Assembly: GCA_900542275.1 (NCBI GenBank)
Contig: UQMW01000017.1
Span: 1 to 31,826 of the forward strand
Reading direction: 5' to 3'
Origin: an uncultured Collinsella sp.
Lineage (GTDB): Bacteria; Actinomycetota; Coriobacteriia; Coriobacteriales; Coriobacteriaceae
DNA: 31,826 nucleotides
The position numbers and the translations under genes are program-made. The notes beneath the pieces are model-generated. The model worked only from the letters and a program-made list of their open reading frames with translations. It was not told the origin of the DNA and ran no database searches. Within the stretch, counting starts at the first letter, position 1, and each line of letters opens with the position of its first letter. Positions 6,488-15,712 of the stretch are shown in pieces.

Positions 6488-7348
6488 CTAGTGGATGGGC
6501 TGGTAACGAGGACAGTAGCTGATGGCGATGGCGTCGACGCCTACATGGGTGGCGATGGTGCAGCCGATGGGGCCGGTGCCGGCGTCCACGTAGTCCCGGC
6601 CTGCGAGCGCTTGGCTGACGAGCTTTTGCTCCTCAGCGGCGCCGGTCGTGAGTACGCGCACGCTGGAGCCCGGATGCTCGGCCAAAAATGCGAGGCAATC
6701 GGTCATGGTGTTGGCAACGATGCGCTTGGCGCCGCGGCCCTTTTTGACGGCCTTGATCTCGCCCGATTTCCACTCCGGCGAAACGGCCAGGCGAATGTTG
6801 AGCATCTGCGTCAACTGGCCGGCGAGCTTGGGCGCGCGGCCGTTCTTAACGAGGTTCTCGAGCGTGCGCGGAATCAGCAACAGGTGGGCGTCGGGCAGGG
6901 TCGCGCGGATCTGCGCCTCGGTCTCGTCCAGGCTGCGGCCGTCCTCGCGCATGGCCAGCGCGTACTCCACCAGCAGGCCCTCGGCGCCCGAGCCGGTGCG
7001 CGAATCGATGCAGCGCACGTCGAGCTCGTGGGTTTCGGCCGTCAGGCATGCGTTGGCATAGCAGGCGGACCACTCACTGCATAGCGAGATAAAGATCGCG
7101 CTATCGTGGCCGTCGGCGCGTACGCGGTCGAAGAGTGCCTTGAACTCGCCGGCGCTCGGCTGCGATGTGTGCGGCAGCTGCTCGGAGCCGGCCATGCGGG
7201 CGACGTACTCCTCGGCGGTAATCTGCACCTGGTCGAGCAGGTCCTCGCCCTCGATAATCACATGCAGCGGAATCACGTAAATGCCGAGCTCTTGGGCGCG
7301 GGCGGGGGAGATGTCCGACGTGGAGTCGGTTATGATGGCAAAAGACAT
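6488..7348 (-). CDS. DegV family fatty-acid-binding protein
   Basis: A 286-residue DegV/FakB-type protein. It begins with the family hallmark ITDSTSDI, followed by IPLHVIIEGEDLLD and the HTSQPSAGEF segment whose Thr-Ser contact the bound fatty acid carboxylate; RTLENLVKNGR is also typical. FakB proteins present fatty acids to the kinase FakA for phosphorylation and membrane lipid synthesis; no fakA is in this window. The start at 7348 follows GAAAGGTG; upstream in-frame residues look non-coding. A TATACT on the minus strand at 7405-7410 could be its -10. Divergent from the HAD gene. Confidence 0.92.
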   Translation of the reverse strand: MSFAIITDSTSDISPARAQELGIYVIPLHVIIEGEDLLDQVQITAEEYVARMAGSEQLPHTSQPSAGEFKALFDRVRADGHDSAIFISLCSEWSACYANACLTAETHELDVRCIDSRTGSGAEGLLVEYALAMREDGRSLDETEAQIRATLPDAHLLLIPRTLENLVKNGRAPKLAGQLTQMLNIRLAVSPEWKSGEIKAVKKGRGAKRIVANTMTDCLAFLAEHPGSSVRVLTTGAAEEQKLVSQALAGRDYVDAGTGPIGCTIATHVGVDAIAISYCPRYQPIH

Positions 7349-7504
7349 AATTGCACCTTTCGTTGGGGCGCGGCAGCGCCGCCTTCTGAAAGCAAAGTGC
7401 GACAAGTATAGTGGAGTTGCTCTACATTGCTAGGTTCAATTGTTGAATAGTCAACAGTTTGAAGCGGTGGTGTGGAAATCATCAACTGGGGAAGAAGGGT
7501 GCCG

Positions 7505-8167
7505 ATGGCGGCATTGCAACTTTGCGAGCGGCCGGTTGTGCTGTTCGATTTTGACGGCACGGTGGCCGATACGGGTCGGGCAGTGATGACCTCGACGCGC
7601 AAGACGCTGGCTGCGCGCGGGTTTTCGGAGACGCAGATGGGTGATCTGCGCCGCATGATCGGGCCGCCCCTGTGGAAGAGCTTTCACGACTTTTACGGCT
7701 TTTCCCGCGAGGAGTCGCTTGTGGTGGCCGACGAGTACCGCGCCTTTTTTGATGAGCTGGGACCGGAGGAGTACCCCGTGTTCGAAGGGATTCCCGAGCT
7801 GCTGGATGAGTTGGCCGCCCGGGGCAAGCGTATGGCCGTGGCGACGTCACGCATGGAGGCCAAATGCATCGACATGGTGCATGAGCTTGGTCTTTCTCAG
7901 TTCGAAGCCGTGGTTGGCATGAATCCGCCGCAGGGGCGCGAGACCAAGGCCGATTCGGTTCGCGATGCCCTGGCGGCGCTCGGCGCGACGGCGGACGATG
8001 CCGTGATGATCGGCGATCGCTTTAACGACGTCGAGGGTGCGCACGCGATGGGCGTGCCGTGCATCGGCATCTATTCGGGCGCGGCGGCGCCGGGTGAGCA
8101 TGAGGCGGCGGGTGCCGATGCAGTGGTGCACTCGGTGGCCGAGCTTGCTAAACTTTTCTCTATCTAG
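7505..8167 (+). CDS. HAD-superfamily hydrolase, phosphoglycolate-phosphatase-like
   Basis: A 220-residue HAD subfamily IA phosphatase. Motif I is DFDGTVADTG with nucleophile Asp15 and acid/base Asp17; motif II is Thr114-Ser115 (ATSR); motif III Lys148; motif IV is GDRFNDVEGA with Asp171 and Asp175. A helical cap lies between motifs I and II. It resembles Gph/PpaX phosphatases acting on small phosphorylated metabolites; the substrate cannot be told. The ATG at 7505 is preferred (AAGGG five bases upstream) over a GTG at 7472. It lies 54 bases before the dipeptidase and is probably cotranscribed. Confidence 0.9.
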   Translation: MAALQLCERPVVLFDFDGTVADTGRAVMTSTRKTLAARGFSETQMGDLRRMIGPPLWKSFHDFYGFSREESLVVADEYRAFFDELGPEEYPVFEGIPELLDELAARGKRMAVATSRMEAKCIDMVHELGLSQFEAVVGMNPPQGRETKADSVRDALAALGATADDAVMIGDRFNDVEGAHAMGVPCIGIYSGAAAPGEHEAAGADAVVHSVAELAKLFSI

Positions 8168-8221
8168 GAACTAAATGTGAGGGGCGGGTACGCTTGCCGC
8201 TCATTGGTAAGGAGGCAGTCT

Positions 8222-9658
8222 ATGAATCAGGTGGAGCAGAGCGTCGCTGAGTATGTCGACGAGGTCTGGGAAGATGTCGTCGCCGATATCGAGCAGCTGG
8301 TGAGCTATCCGTCCGTGGCAGTTTCTGCCGATGCAGAGCCCGGCGCGCCGTTTGGCCGCCCGGTCCGTGACGCGCTCGACTGTGCGCTCGGCATCGCGCA
8401 GAAGCTTGGCTATCAGACGAGCGACGACGAGGGCTATGTGGGCATTGCCGATATCCCTGGCCGCGGCGACAAGCAGCTCGCGACCATTTGCCATGTGGAC
8501 GTGGTGCCCGCCGGCCCGGGCTGGAACACCGACCCGTTTGCGCTGGAGCGTCGCGAGGGCTGGCTGCTCGGCCGCGGCGTTATCGACGACAAGGGTCCGG
8601 CGGTGCTGTCACTCTACGCCGGCGCCTATCTGCTCAAGCACGGCATTACCCCGCGCTATACTTTCCGCGCGCTGCTGGGCTGCGATGAGGAAGTGGGCAT
8701 GTCCGACGTTCACCATTATCTGGAGAACCACGCAGACCCCGACTTTTTGTTTACGCCCGATGCCGAGTTTCCGGTCTGCAATGCCGAGAAGGGCCAGTTT
8801 GGGGCGACGTTCGTGAGTCCCAAGATCGACGGCGGGCGCATCGTGTCGTGGAGCGGCTCCGAGGCGAGCAATGCCATTCCGTCGCAGTCCATCTGCGAGC
8901 TCGCGATTGCCGCCGATGAGCTGCCGGCGCCCGTTGAGAACGCCGACCGCCTGGAGATCACGGCGCTTGATAACGGGCATGCGCAGATTTTCGCCCACGG
9001 TATTGGCGGCCACGCTTCGATGCCTGAGGGCACCATCAACGCCGTCGGCCTGATCGTGTCGTATCTGCGCGAGGCCGAAGACGCGTTTGGTGCACGCGAC
9101 GAGCGCCTGCTGACGCCTGCCGAGCACGAGTTCGTCAAGTTCCTGGCCTTTGTGCATGCGGATGCCTATGGCCGCGGCCTAGGTATCGATGCGACGAGTC
9201 CGGCGTTTGGCCCGCTTACCTGCAACGCTGGCGTCATCCGCGTGGCGGATGGCCATATTGAGCAGGTCATCGACGTGCGCTTCCCCGACAGCACGAGTGC
9301 CGATACCATCCGCGAGCAGCTCGATCCGCTCGTGGGCCGTTTTGGCGTGACGTGCCGTGTGGGTCGTGCGAAGGTGCCGTTCTCGGTCTCTGCCGACGAT
9401 CCGGCCGTGAAGGCGCTTATTGATACCTATAACGAGTTTACGGGCAAGCATGCTGAGCCCTTTGCCATGGGCGGCGGCACGTACGCACGCAACTTTGCCC
9501 GCGCCGTCTCGTTTGGCCCCGAGGAGACCGGCCTGGAGCTGCCCGCATGGGGCGGCCAGATGCACGGCCCCAATGAGTGCGCCAACGAGGAACAGCTCAA
9601 GCAGGCGCTCAAGATTTATATCGTGGCGATCTTACGTTTGAACGAGCTTGAGCTTTAA
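8222..9658 (+). CDS. M20 family dipeptidase, PepV/Sapep type
   Basis: A 478-residue cytoplasmic metallopeptidase of the M20A PepV group, which hydrolyses dipeptides with Zn or Mn. The metal and catalytic residues are His91 and Asp93 (CHVDVVPAG), Asp122/Asp123 (GVIDDKGP), Glu156-Glu157 (CDEEVGM), Asp180 (TPDAEFP) and His448 (GQMHGPNE). GGHASMPEGTINAVG belongs to the dimerisation lid. Length fits PepV (about 470). AAGGAGG (8209-8215) six bases before 8222 fixes the start. A hairpin terminator follows at 9706. Confidence 0.93.
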   Translation: MNQVEQSVAEYVDEVWEDVVADIEQLVSYPSVAVSADAEPGAPFGRPVRDALDCALGIAQKLGYQTSDDEGYVGIADIPGRGDKQLATICHVDVVPAGPGWNTDPFALERREGWLLGRGVIDDKGPAVLSLYAGAYLLKHGITPRYTFRALLGCDEEVGMSDVHHYLENHADPDFLFTPDAEFPVCNAEKGQFGATFVSPKIDGGRIVSWSGSEASNAIPSQSICELAIAADELPAPVENADRLEITALDNGHAQIFAHGIGGHASMPEGTINAVGLIVSYLREAEDAFGARDERLLTPAEHEFVKFLAFVHADAYGRGLGIDATSPAFGPLTCNAGVIRVADGHIEQVIDVRFPDSTSADTIREQLDPLVGRFGVTCRVGRAKVPFSVSADDPAVKALIDTYNEFTGKHAEPFAMGGGTYARNFARAVSFGPEETGLELPAWGGQMHGPNECANEEQLKQALKIYIVAILRLNELEL

Positions 9659-9705
9659 GGCTGCGGCGTTTTAACAACTTAGCACCCCTTTCGTCCGGGC
9701 TTTTT

Positions 9706-9780
9706 AAGTTGCGGTGGAATAGTTCCTAGAATGGGCCATTTGATGGCCAAGCAGGAACTATTTCACCGCAACTTTGTTTT
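9706..9780. terminator. Nested hairpin repeat, terminator (copy 2)
   Basis: Outer arms 9706-9727 and 9753-9774 pair over 22 bases with one mismatch; inner GGCCA-TTTGA-TGGCC; then TTTGTTTTTATT. The outer arm shares AAGTTGCGGTGGAATAG with the element at 6406-6472. It ends the dipeptidase gene. The remaining ~200 bases before pstS hold only a short 7-bp hairpin (9937-9953) in the pstS leader; I see no clear Pho box. Confidence 0.85.
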
Positions 9781-9978
9781 TATTGGTGTAAAAGGCGGGT
9801 CATGCTTGGTGGCGGGTTTGTTATCCGTTTGTAAAGGCTGGGCAGAGCTTGCGGTAAGGGTCTATCAAATGTCCGTAAGAAACCGCAGATAAGGCGGTCG
9901 TCGCCCGATCGAGACCGTATCTTTCCAAACAGCAAAGCGGGCAGGGTGCCCGCGAGTCGCATGTATGAAAGGAAGATC

Positions 9979-10917
9979 ATGCTCGATCAGGCTTATTCTC
10001 GTCGTCAGTTCCTCGGCCTTGCTGGTGGTCTTGCCAGCATCGTCGGTCTCGGTCTCGTTGGTTGCGGCGGCTCCAACGCCGCCAACACCGCTGCTGAGGG
10101 CAGCGCCGCTGCTGCCGAGTCCGTCTCGGGCGAGGTGACCTACGACGGCGCTTCCTCGTTCCAGGCTCTCGTCGAGGCTGCTGCCGAGAAGTTCATGGAT
10201 GCCAACCCGGACGTCTCCGTCTCTGGCTCGGGTAACGGTTCGGGCAAGGGCCTGACCGCTGTCGCCGCCGGCACCGTCACTATCGGTAACTCCGACGTCT
10301 TCGCCGAGACCAAGCTCGAGACCGACCAGGTCAAGAACCTCGTCGACCACGAGGTCGCCGTCGTGGGCATGGGCCCCGTCGTCTCCAAGAACGTGACGGT
10401 CGACGACCTGTCCCTCGAGCAGCTCAAGGGCATCTTCTCTGGCCAGATCACCAACTGGAAGGAGGTCGGCGGCGACGACGCCATCATCGTCGTCCTCAAC
10501 CGCAAGGCCGGCTCCGGCACCCGCGCCACCTTCGAGGCCGCCGTCTTTGGTGACGAGGCCGTCGACTTTAAGGGCGACGCCGAGCTCGACAAGTCCGGCG
10601 ACGTCCAGACTCAGATGGGCAGTACCGACAACGCCATCTCCTACCTCGACTTCTCGCACTTCGATGACTCCAAGTTCAACGCCATCAAGGTCGAGGGTGT
10701 CGAGCCCAAGAGCACAAACGTCACCGACGACTCCTTCAAGATCTGGGCGACCGAGCACATGTACTGTGCTAAGGACGCCGACGAGGCCACCAAGGCCTTC
10801 CTGGAGTTCATGCTTTCCGACGACGTCCAGGGCAAGCTCGTCGAGGAGCAGGGCTTTATTCCCGTTTCTGCCATGAAGGTCGTCAAGGACGCCAGTGGCA
10901 AGGTCTCCGCTAAATAA
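9979..10917 (+). CDS. pstS: Phosphate ABC transporter substrate-binding lipoprotein
   Basis: A 312-residue phosphate-binding protein. The N-terminus carries a twin-arginine-like SRRQFL (7-12), a hydrophobic stretch and lipobox LVGC (Cys29), so it is probably a Tat- or Sec-exported lipoprotein held on the outer face of the membrane. A Gly/Ser/Ala-rich linker follows, then the binding domain with GSGNGSGKGL, AVAAGTVTIGNSD and LNRKAGSGTRATFE, the segments that hold phosphate in PstS. The start at 9979 has AAAGGA five bases upstream. It is the first gene of pstSCAB, with 25 bases to pstC; a 7-bp hairpin (9937-9953) in the leader may affect expression. Phosphate-starvation control is expected from the family, not shown. 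Confidence 0.95.
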   Translation: MLDQAYSRRQFLGLAGGLASIVGLGLVGCGGSNAANTAAEGSAAAAESVSGEVTYDGASSFQALVEAAAEKFMDANPDVSVSGSGNGSGKGLTAVAAGTVTIGNSDVFAETKLETDQVKNLVDHEVAVVGMGPVVSKNVTVDDLSLEQLKGIFSGQITNWKEVGGDDAIIVVLNRKAGSGTRATFEAAVFGDEAVDFKGDAELDKSGDVQTQMGSTDNAISYLDFSHFDDSKFNAIKVEGVEPKSTNVTDDSFKIWATEHMYCAKDADEATKAFLEFMLSDDVQGKLVEEQGFIPVSAMKVVKDASGKVSAK

Positions 10918-10942
10918 GTAATCGCCCCCGGAAAGGTTTGCA

Positions 10943-11851
10943 ATGGCAAAACAGCTGCCAAAGCGCGAGCTTGAGAACGTGGGCCTGGGCGTCACGGGTG
11001 CGTGCGTAGCGCTCGTGACGCTTGTCGTTGCCGCGCTCATCTTTATGGTCGCCCAAAAGGGCCTCTCGGCTTTTTTCAAGGACGGCGTCTCGATCGTCGA
11101 GTTTTTTACCGGTACCAAGTGGGACCTGGCCAACACGGCCGAAAACGGCCTGCCCTACACTGGCGCCCTGCCCCTGATCGTCACCTCGTTTGCGGTCATG
11201 GTGCTCTCCACGCTCATCGCACTGCCCATCGCCATCGGCTCTGCCATCTTTGCGGTCGAGATTCAGCCTAAGTTTGGCTCCAAGGTTTTTCAGCCGCTCA
11301 TTGAGCTTTTGACCGGTATTCCCTCGGTCGTCTTTGGCCTGATCAGCTTTCACGTGGTCGTCGGCCTTATGAAGAGCGTTTTCCATGTGAGCACGGGTCT
11401 GGGTATCTTGCCCGCCGCTATCGTGCTGGCAGTCATGATTCTGCCGACGATGACCACGCTTTCGGTCGATGGCCTGCGCGCTGTGCCCGACAGCTACCGT
11501 CAGGGCTCGCTCGCACTGGGCTACACCCGCTGGCAGACCATCTGGCACGTGGTGCTCAAGTCCGCCATGCCGTCGCTCATGACCGCGGTCATCCTTGGCA
11601 TGACCCGCGCCTTTGGCGAAACGCTCGCCGTGCGCATGGTTATCGGCGGCATCGAGGCCATGCCGACGTCGCTGCTGTCGCCCGCCTCGACCATTACCAC
11701 CACGCTCACCACGTCCATGGCGGTCTATGCCGAGGGCTCGGCCCAGGACGACGTTCTGTGGGCGCTCGGTCTGCTGCTGATGGGCATGAGCCTCATCTTT
11801 ATCCTGATCATCCACCTTATCGGCCGCAAGGGGGCGAAGGCTCGTGGCTAG
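10943..11851 (+). CDS. pstC: Phosphate ABC transporter permease PstC
   Basis: A 302-residue inner-membrane permease with about six membrane segments: residues ~15-37 first, a periplasmic loop with FFTGTKWDL, then the core from ~75 to the end. The cytoplasmic EAA loop is seen as ALGYTRWQTIWHVVLKSAMP, where PstB docks, and FGETLAVRMVIGG is the conserved PstC segment. GGAAAGG upstream supports the ATG. It forms the channel together with PstA; the two genes overlap by eight bases. Confidence 0.95.
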   Translation: MAKQLPKRELENVGLGVTGACVALVTLVVAALIFMVAQKGLSAFFKDGVSIVEFFTGTKWDLANTAENGLPYTGALPLIVTSFAVMVLSTLIALPIAIGSAIFAVEIQPKFGSKVFQPLIELLTGIPSVVFGLISFHVVVGLMKSVFHVSTGLGILPAAIVLAVMILPTMTTLSVDGLRAVPDSYRQGSLALGYTRWQTIWHVVLKSAMPSLMTAVILGMTRAFGETLAVRMVIGGIEAMPTSLLSPASTITTTLTTSMAVYAEGSAQDDVLWALGLLLMGMSLIFILIIHLIGRKGAKARG

Positions 11852-12770
11852 CACGCGCATCCATATCGACGAGGCGAGACTCGGGCGTGTCCAAAGGCAA
11901 GACCGTATCGCCACGGGCGTGCTGACGGCGATTGTCGCCATCGTCATGCTTATCGTCGTCTCCATGGTGGCCTACATCCTGTTCGAGGGTATCTCGACGC
12001 TGTTCCAGCCGGGCTTTCTCACGCAGCCCGCACGCGCCAACGGAACGCAGGGCGGCGTGCTCTACCAGCTGTTCGACTCGTTCTATCTGCTGCTGATTAC
12101 CCTGATCATCTCGGTGCCCATCAGCCTGGGCGGCGCGGTCTTCCTAGTTGAATACGCGCCCGACGGTCCCATTCGCGACATCGCCTCGACCGCCATCGAG
12201 ACGTTGTCTTCGCTGCCCTCCATCGTCGTCGGCATGTTCGGCTTTCTGGTGTTCTCGGTGCAGCTGGGCTGGAAGTACTCCATCATCTCCGGCGCCGTCG
12301 CGCTCACCATGTTCAACATCCCCATCCTGGTGCGCGTGATTCAGCAGGCGCTCGAGGACGTGCCGCAGGCCCAGCGCGATGCGTGCCTGGCCATGGGCCT
12401 CACTCGCTGGGAGGCCACACTGCACATCCTGATTCCCGAGGCCATGCCCGCCATCGTGACCGGCATCGTGCTTTCGGCCGGCCGCGTGTTTGGCGAGGCC
12501 GCGGCGCTGCTCTTTACCTCGGGCATGAGCTCGCCGGTCCGCCTCAACTTCTTGAGCTTTAACCTGTCGAGCCCCACCTGCGCCTGGAACGTGTTCCGTC
12601 CCGGCGAGTCGCTGGCCGTGCACATCTACAAGATCTATGGCGAGGGCAGCCCCGAGGCCCAGCAGATCGTCTGGGGCACCGCGGCACTGCTGATGATTTG
12701 CGTGCTGCTGTTTAACGTAGTCGCCCGTATCGTGGGCAAGCAACTGGCAAGGAAGATGACGGCCGAATGA
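11844..12770 (+). CDS. pstA: Phosphate ABC transporter permease PstA
   Basis: A 308-residue permease, partner of PstC. It starts with GTG at 11844 inside the last codons of pstC. The first membrane segment is at ~25-50; the EAA loop reads AMGLTRWEATLHILIPEAMP, and RVFGEAAALLFTSG is the PstA-specific segment. The periplasmic loop WNVFRPGESLAVHIYKIY is typical of actinobacterial and firmicute PstA. The stop overlaps the pstB start as ATGA, a sign of translational coupling. Confidence 0.95.
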   Translation: MASTRIHIDEARLGRVQRQDRIATGVLTAIVAIVMLIVVSMVAYILFEGISTLFQPGFLTQPARANGTQGGVLYQLFDSFYLLLITLIISVPISLGGAVFLVEYAPDGPIRDIASTAIETLSSLPSIVVGMFGFLVFSVQLGWKYSIISGAVALTMFNIPILVRVIQQALEDVPQAQRDACLAMGLTRWEATLHILIPEAMPAIVTGIVLSAGRVFGEAAALLFTSGMSSPVRLNFLSFNLSSPTCAWNVFRPGESLAVHIYKIYGEGSPEAQQIVWGTAALLMICVLLFNVVARIVGKQLARKMTAE

Positions 12771-13642
12771 GCGATATGAATGCAACGCCCGCAACCGAGG
12801 CGGCCACGTCCGACACCCCCCAGGACTTTCTGTCGAGCGTGGGGGAGAGCGAGAGGCGCGTGCGCGTGAGCGGCAAGGCCGTGAGCGACGAGGTCGTGCT
12901 CTCCGCCAAGGACGTCAACGTGTACTATGGCGACCACCATGCGCTGCACAATACGTCGCTCGACTTCCACAAGGGTGAGATCACGGCGCTCATCGGGCCT
13001 TCGGGCTGCGGCAAGTCGACCTTCTTGCGTAGCCTCAACCTGATGAATCGCGAGATTCGCCGCTGTCGCGTGGAGGGCGAGATCAACTACCGCGGGCGCA
13101 ACGTGAACACCAAGACCGAGAACACGTACGAGCTGCGTCGCTCCATCGGCATGGTGTTCCAGCAGCCAAACCCCTTCCGCAAGTCCATTCGCGACAACAT
13201 CACCTTTGCGCCCAAGCGCCACGGCATCACCGACCGTGACGAGCTCGACCGCATGGTCGAGGAAAGTCTGCGCGGTGCCGCGCTGTGGGACGAGGTCAAA
13301 GACAAGCTCGACAAGAGCGCCTACGCGCTTTCGGGCGGTCAGCAGCAGCGTCTGTGCATTGCGCGCACGCTGGCGCTCAACCCCGACGTAATCCTGTTTG
13401 ACGAGCCCTGCTCGGCGCTCGACCCCATCTCGACGCTGGCGATCGAGGACCTCATGTCGTCGATCGTGGCCGACCGCGCCATCGTCATCGTGACGCACAA
13501 CATGGAGCAGGCGTCGCGCGTGTCCAACCGCACGGCGTTTTTCTACATGGGCGATATGGTCGAGTACGACGAGACCGACGAGATTTTCCAACGGCCCAAG
13601 GATAAGCGGCTGAATGATTACCTCACCGGCATGTTCTCCTAG
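12767..13642 (+). CDS. pstB: Phosphate ABC transporter ATPase PstB
   Basis: A 291-residue ATPase, about 35 residues longer at the N-terminus than typical PstB (~255); the extension (residues 1-40) is polar and unlike the family. Landmarks: Walker A GPSGCGKS (77-84), Q-loop FQQPNPF (Gln132), signature LSGGQQQR (188-195), Walker B ILFDEP (209-214), H-loop His244. It energises PstCA. Translation is coupled to pstA through ATGA. No phoU follows: the next element is a terminator and then an ABC-F gene. Confidence 0.96.
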   Translation: MSDMNATPATEAATSDTPQDFLSSVGESERRVRVSGKAVSDEVVLSAKDVNVYYGDHHALHNTSLDFHKGEITALIGPSGCGKSTFLRSLNLMNREIRRCRVEGEINYRGRNVNTKTENTYELRRSIGMVFQQPNPFRKSIRDNITFAPKRHGITDRDELDRMVEESLRGAALWDEVKDKLDKSAYALSGGQQQRLCIARTLALNPDVILFDEPCSALDPISTLAIEDLMSSIVADRAIVIVTHNMEQASRVSNRTAFFYMGDMVEYDETDEIFQRPKDKRLNDYLTGMFS

Positions 13643-13698
13643 TCCGGGACATGCTTGAGGCCCGCGGCGGCCACGGTTGCCGCGGGACTGATTGGAGA

Positions 13699-13735
13699 GG
13701 CGGGTCATCTCTTGCGGGAGATGGCCCGCCTTTTT
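13699..13735 (+). terminator. Terminator of the pst operon
   Basis: GGCGGG.CATCTC pairs with GAGATG.CCCGCC around a short loop, immediately followed by TTTTT (13731-13735). Confidence 0.93.
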
Positions 13736-13752
13736 GCTCTACGACCGAAACG

Positions 13753-13787
13753 ACCACCACAAAGGGGACAGGCGCCTTCGTGGTGGT
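13753..13787. repeat. 35-base hairpin repeat, copy A
   Basis: ACCACCACAAAGG pairs with CCTTCGTGGTGGT around GGACAGGCG. The same 35-base element (32 of 35 identical) occurs inverted at 26485-26519. It lies about 60 bases before the ABC-F start, after the pst terminator. Confidence 0.75.
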
Positions 13788-13846
13788 TTGGGGTGGGCTC
13801 GCTGCTATCATGGACAACGTTGAATTTCTACGAAGGAGCAGGGCAT

Positions 13847-15706
13847 ATGGCGATTCTTTTGGGATGCGATTCCATCAGCCTAGAGTTTCCCACCAAGCAT
13901 ATTTTCGATAGCGTGACGCTCGGCGTGGGCGAGGGCGACCGCATTGGTATTGTCGGTAAAAACGGCGACGGCAAGTCGACGCTGCTGAGCGTGCTCGCCG
14001 GCACGCTGGAGCCCGATGACGGACGCGTGACGCACCGCCGCGGCACCACGATCGGTCTACTCGGCCAAAAGGATCAGCTTGTCGACACCGATACCGTGCA
14101 TCATGCCGTTGTGGGCGACACGCCCGAGTACGAGTGGGCGTCGAGCCCCCGTACGCGCCAGATCCTCGCCGGCCTCATTAGCGATGTGCCCTGGGAGGGC
14201 ATGGTAGGCGAGCTCTCGGGCGGTCAGCGCCGCCGCGTGGACCTCGCGCGCCTGCTGATCGGCGACTATGACGTGCTCATGCTCGATGAGCCCACCAACC
14301 ACCTGGACATGCGCACCATCAACTGGCTTGCGCGTCACTTAAAGGCCCGCTGGCAGCGCGGCCAGGGCGCCATGCTCGTGGTCACGCACGACCGCTGGTT
14401 CTTGGACGAGGTCTGCACCAGCATGTGGGAGGTCCACGACGGCCAGGTCGATCCCTTCGAGGGCGGCTACTCGGCATATATCCTGCAGCGCGTGGAGCGC
14501 GACCGCATGGCCGCCGTTACCGAGGAGCGCCGTCGCAACATGGCGCGCAAGGAGCTCGCGTGGCTGAGCCGCGGCGCCCAGGCGCGTTCCACCAAGCCCA
14601 AGTTTCGCGTTGAGGCTGCTCGCGAGCTGATCGCCGACGTACCGCCCGTGCGTGACGAGCTGGAGCTCAAGCGCCTTGCCGTGAGCCGCCTAGGCAAGCA
14701 GGTCATCGATGTCATCGACGTGGATGCCGGCTATGCGGATACCGATGGTGCGCCCAAGCAGGTGCTCACCGATGTGACCTGGCTCATCGGCGCGGGCGAC
14801 CGCTATGGTCTTTTGGGCGAGAACGGCGCCGGCAAGTCGACCTTGCTCGACGTGATCCAGGGCAAGATTGAGCCCACGCGCGGCCGTGTGAAGATTGGCC
14901 AGACGGTGCGCTTTGGCGTTCTGTCGCAGCAGCTCGAGGAACTCGAGCCCTACATGGGTGACACGATCCGCGAGGTGCTCGGCAACTATAAGAAGTACTA
15001 CGTCATCGACGGCAAGGAGACTTCGCCCGAGAAACTTTGCGAGCGCCTGGGCTTTACGACACAGCAGCTCTGGAGTCGCATCGGCGATCTTTCGGGCGGC
15101 CAGCGCCGTCGCCTGTCGCTGCTGCTGACGATCCTGGACGAGCCCAACGTGCTTATCCTGGACGAGCCCGGCAACGACCTGGATACCGATATGCTGGCGA
15201 TTGTCGAGGACCTGCTCGACGGCTGGCCCGGCACGCTGATTCTGGTGACGCACGACCGCTTTTTGATGGAGCGCGTGACTGACCAGCAGTGGGCGCTGCT
15301 CGATGGCCATCTGACGCATATGCCTGGCGGCGTCGACCAGTACCTGCGCCTGTGCAACGCCACCGCCGAGGGCGAGCCCGTGGGTGCACCGAGCGCCAAG
15401 ACCGGCACGTTTGACACCGGTGCCGCGGCGGCTGCGGCCGAAAAGCCCAAGTCGAGCGGCCAGCCCAATGGCCTTTCCAACGCCGAACGCCAGAAGCTTC
15501 GCCGCGAGGTGAGCTCGCTCGAGCGCAAAATGGAGACGCAGCGCGCCCGCGTGGAGGAGGCCGAGGCCGCGATGGCTCAGGTCGACCCCACCAACTACAC
15601 GGCGCTGGGCGAGCAGCAGACAAAGATCGACGAGGCCCACGCCGCCATGGACGAGTTGGAGATGGCGTGGCTCGAGGCGAGCGAGAGGCTCGAGGGCGAG
15701 GAGTAG
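13847..15706 (+). CDS. ABC-F family ATPase, Uup-like
   Basis: A 619-residue protein with two ABC domains and no membrane segments, acting on the ribosome as ABC-F proteins do. Domain 1: Walker A GKNGDGKST (37-45), signature LSGGQRRR (123-130), Walker B MLDEPTNHLD (145-154). The inter-domain linker with the P-site tRNA interaction region spans ~205-265 and is Arg/Glu-rich. Domain 2: GENGAGKST (324-332), LSGGQRRR (415-422), LILDEPGNDLD (436-446), where Gly replaces the usual Thr. A coiled coil at ~545-615 follows an Ala-rich linker, as in Uup. The start at 13847 has GAAGGAG upstream; the longer frame to 13655 crosses the hairpin repeat and is rejected. It is followed after six bases by a HAD gene. 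Resistance function cannot be excluded but nothing suggests it. Confidence 0.92.
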   Translation: MAILLGCDSISLEFPTKHIFDSVTLGVGEGDRIGIVGKNGDGKSTLLSVLAGTLEPDDGRVTHRRGTTIGLLGQKDQLVDTDTVHHAVVGDTPEYEWASSPRTRQILAGLISDVPWEGMVGELSGGQRRRVDLARLLIGDYDVLMLDEPTNHLDMRTINWLARHLKARWQRGQGAMLVVTHDRWFLDEVCTSMWEVHDGQVDPFEGGYSAYILQRVERDRMAAVTEERRRNMARKELAWLSRGAQARSTKPKFRVEAARELIADVPPVRDELELKRLAVSRLGKQVIDVIDVDAGYADTDGAPKQVLTDVTWLIGAGDRYGLLGENGAGKSTLLDVIQGKIEPTRGRVKIGQTVRFGVLSQQLEELEPYMGDTIREVLGNYKKYYVIDGKETSPEKLCERLGFTTQQLWSRIGDLSGGQRRRLSLLLTILDEPNVLILDEPGNDLDTDMLAIVEDLLDGWPGTLILVTHDRFLMERVTDQQWALLDGHLTHMPGGVDQYLRLCNATAEGEPVGAPSAKTGTFDTGAAAAAAEKPKSSGQPNGLSNAERQKLRREVSSLERKMETQRARVEEAEAAMAQVDPTNYTALGEQQTKIDEAHAAMDELEMAWLEASERLEGEE

Positions 15707-15712
15707 GCGAGG

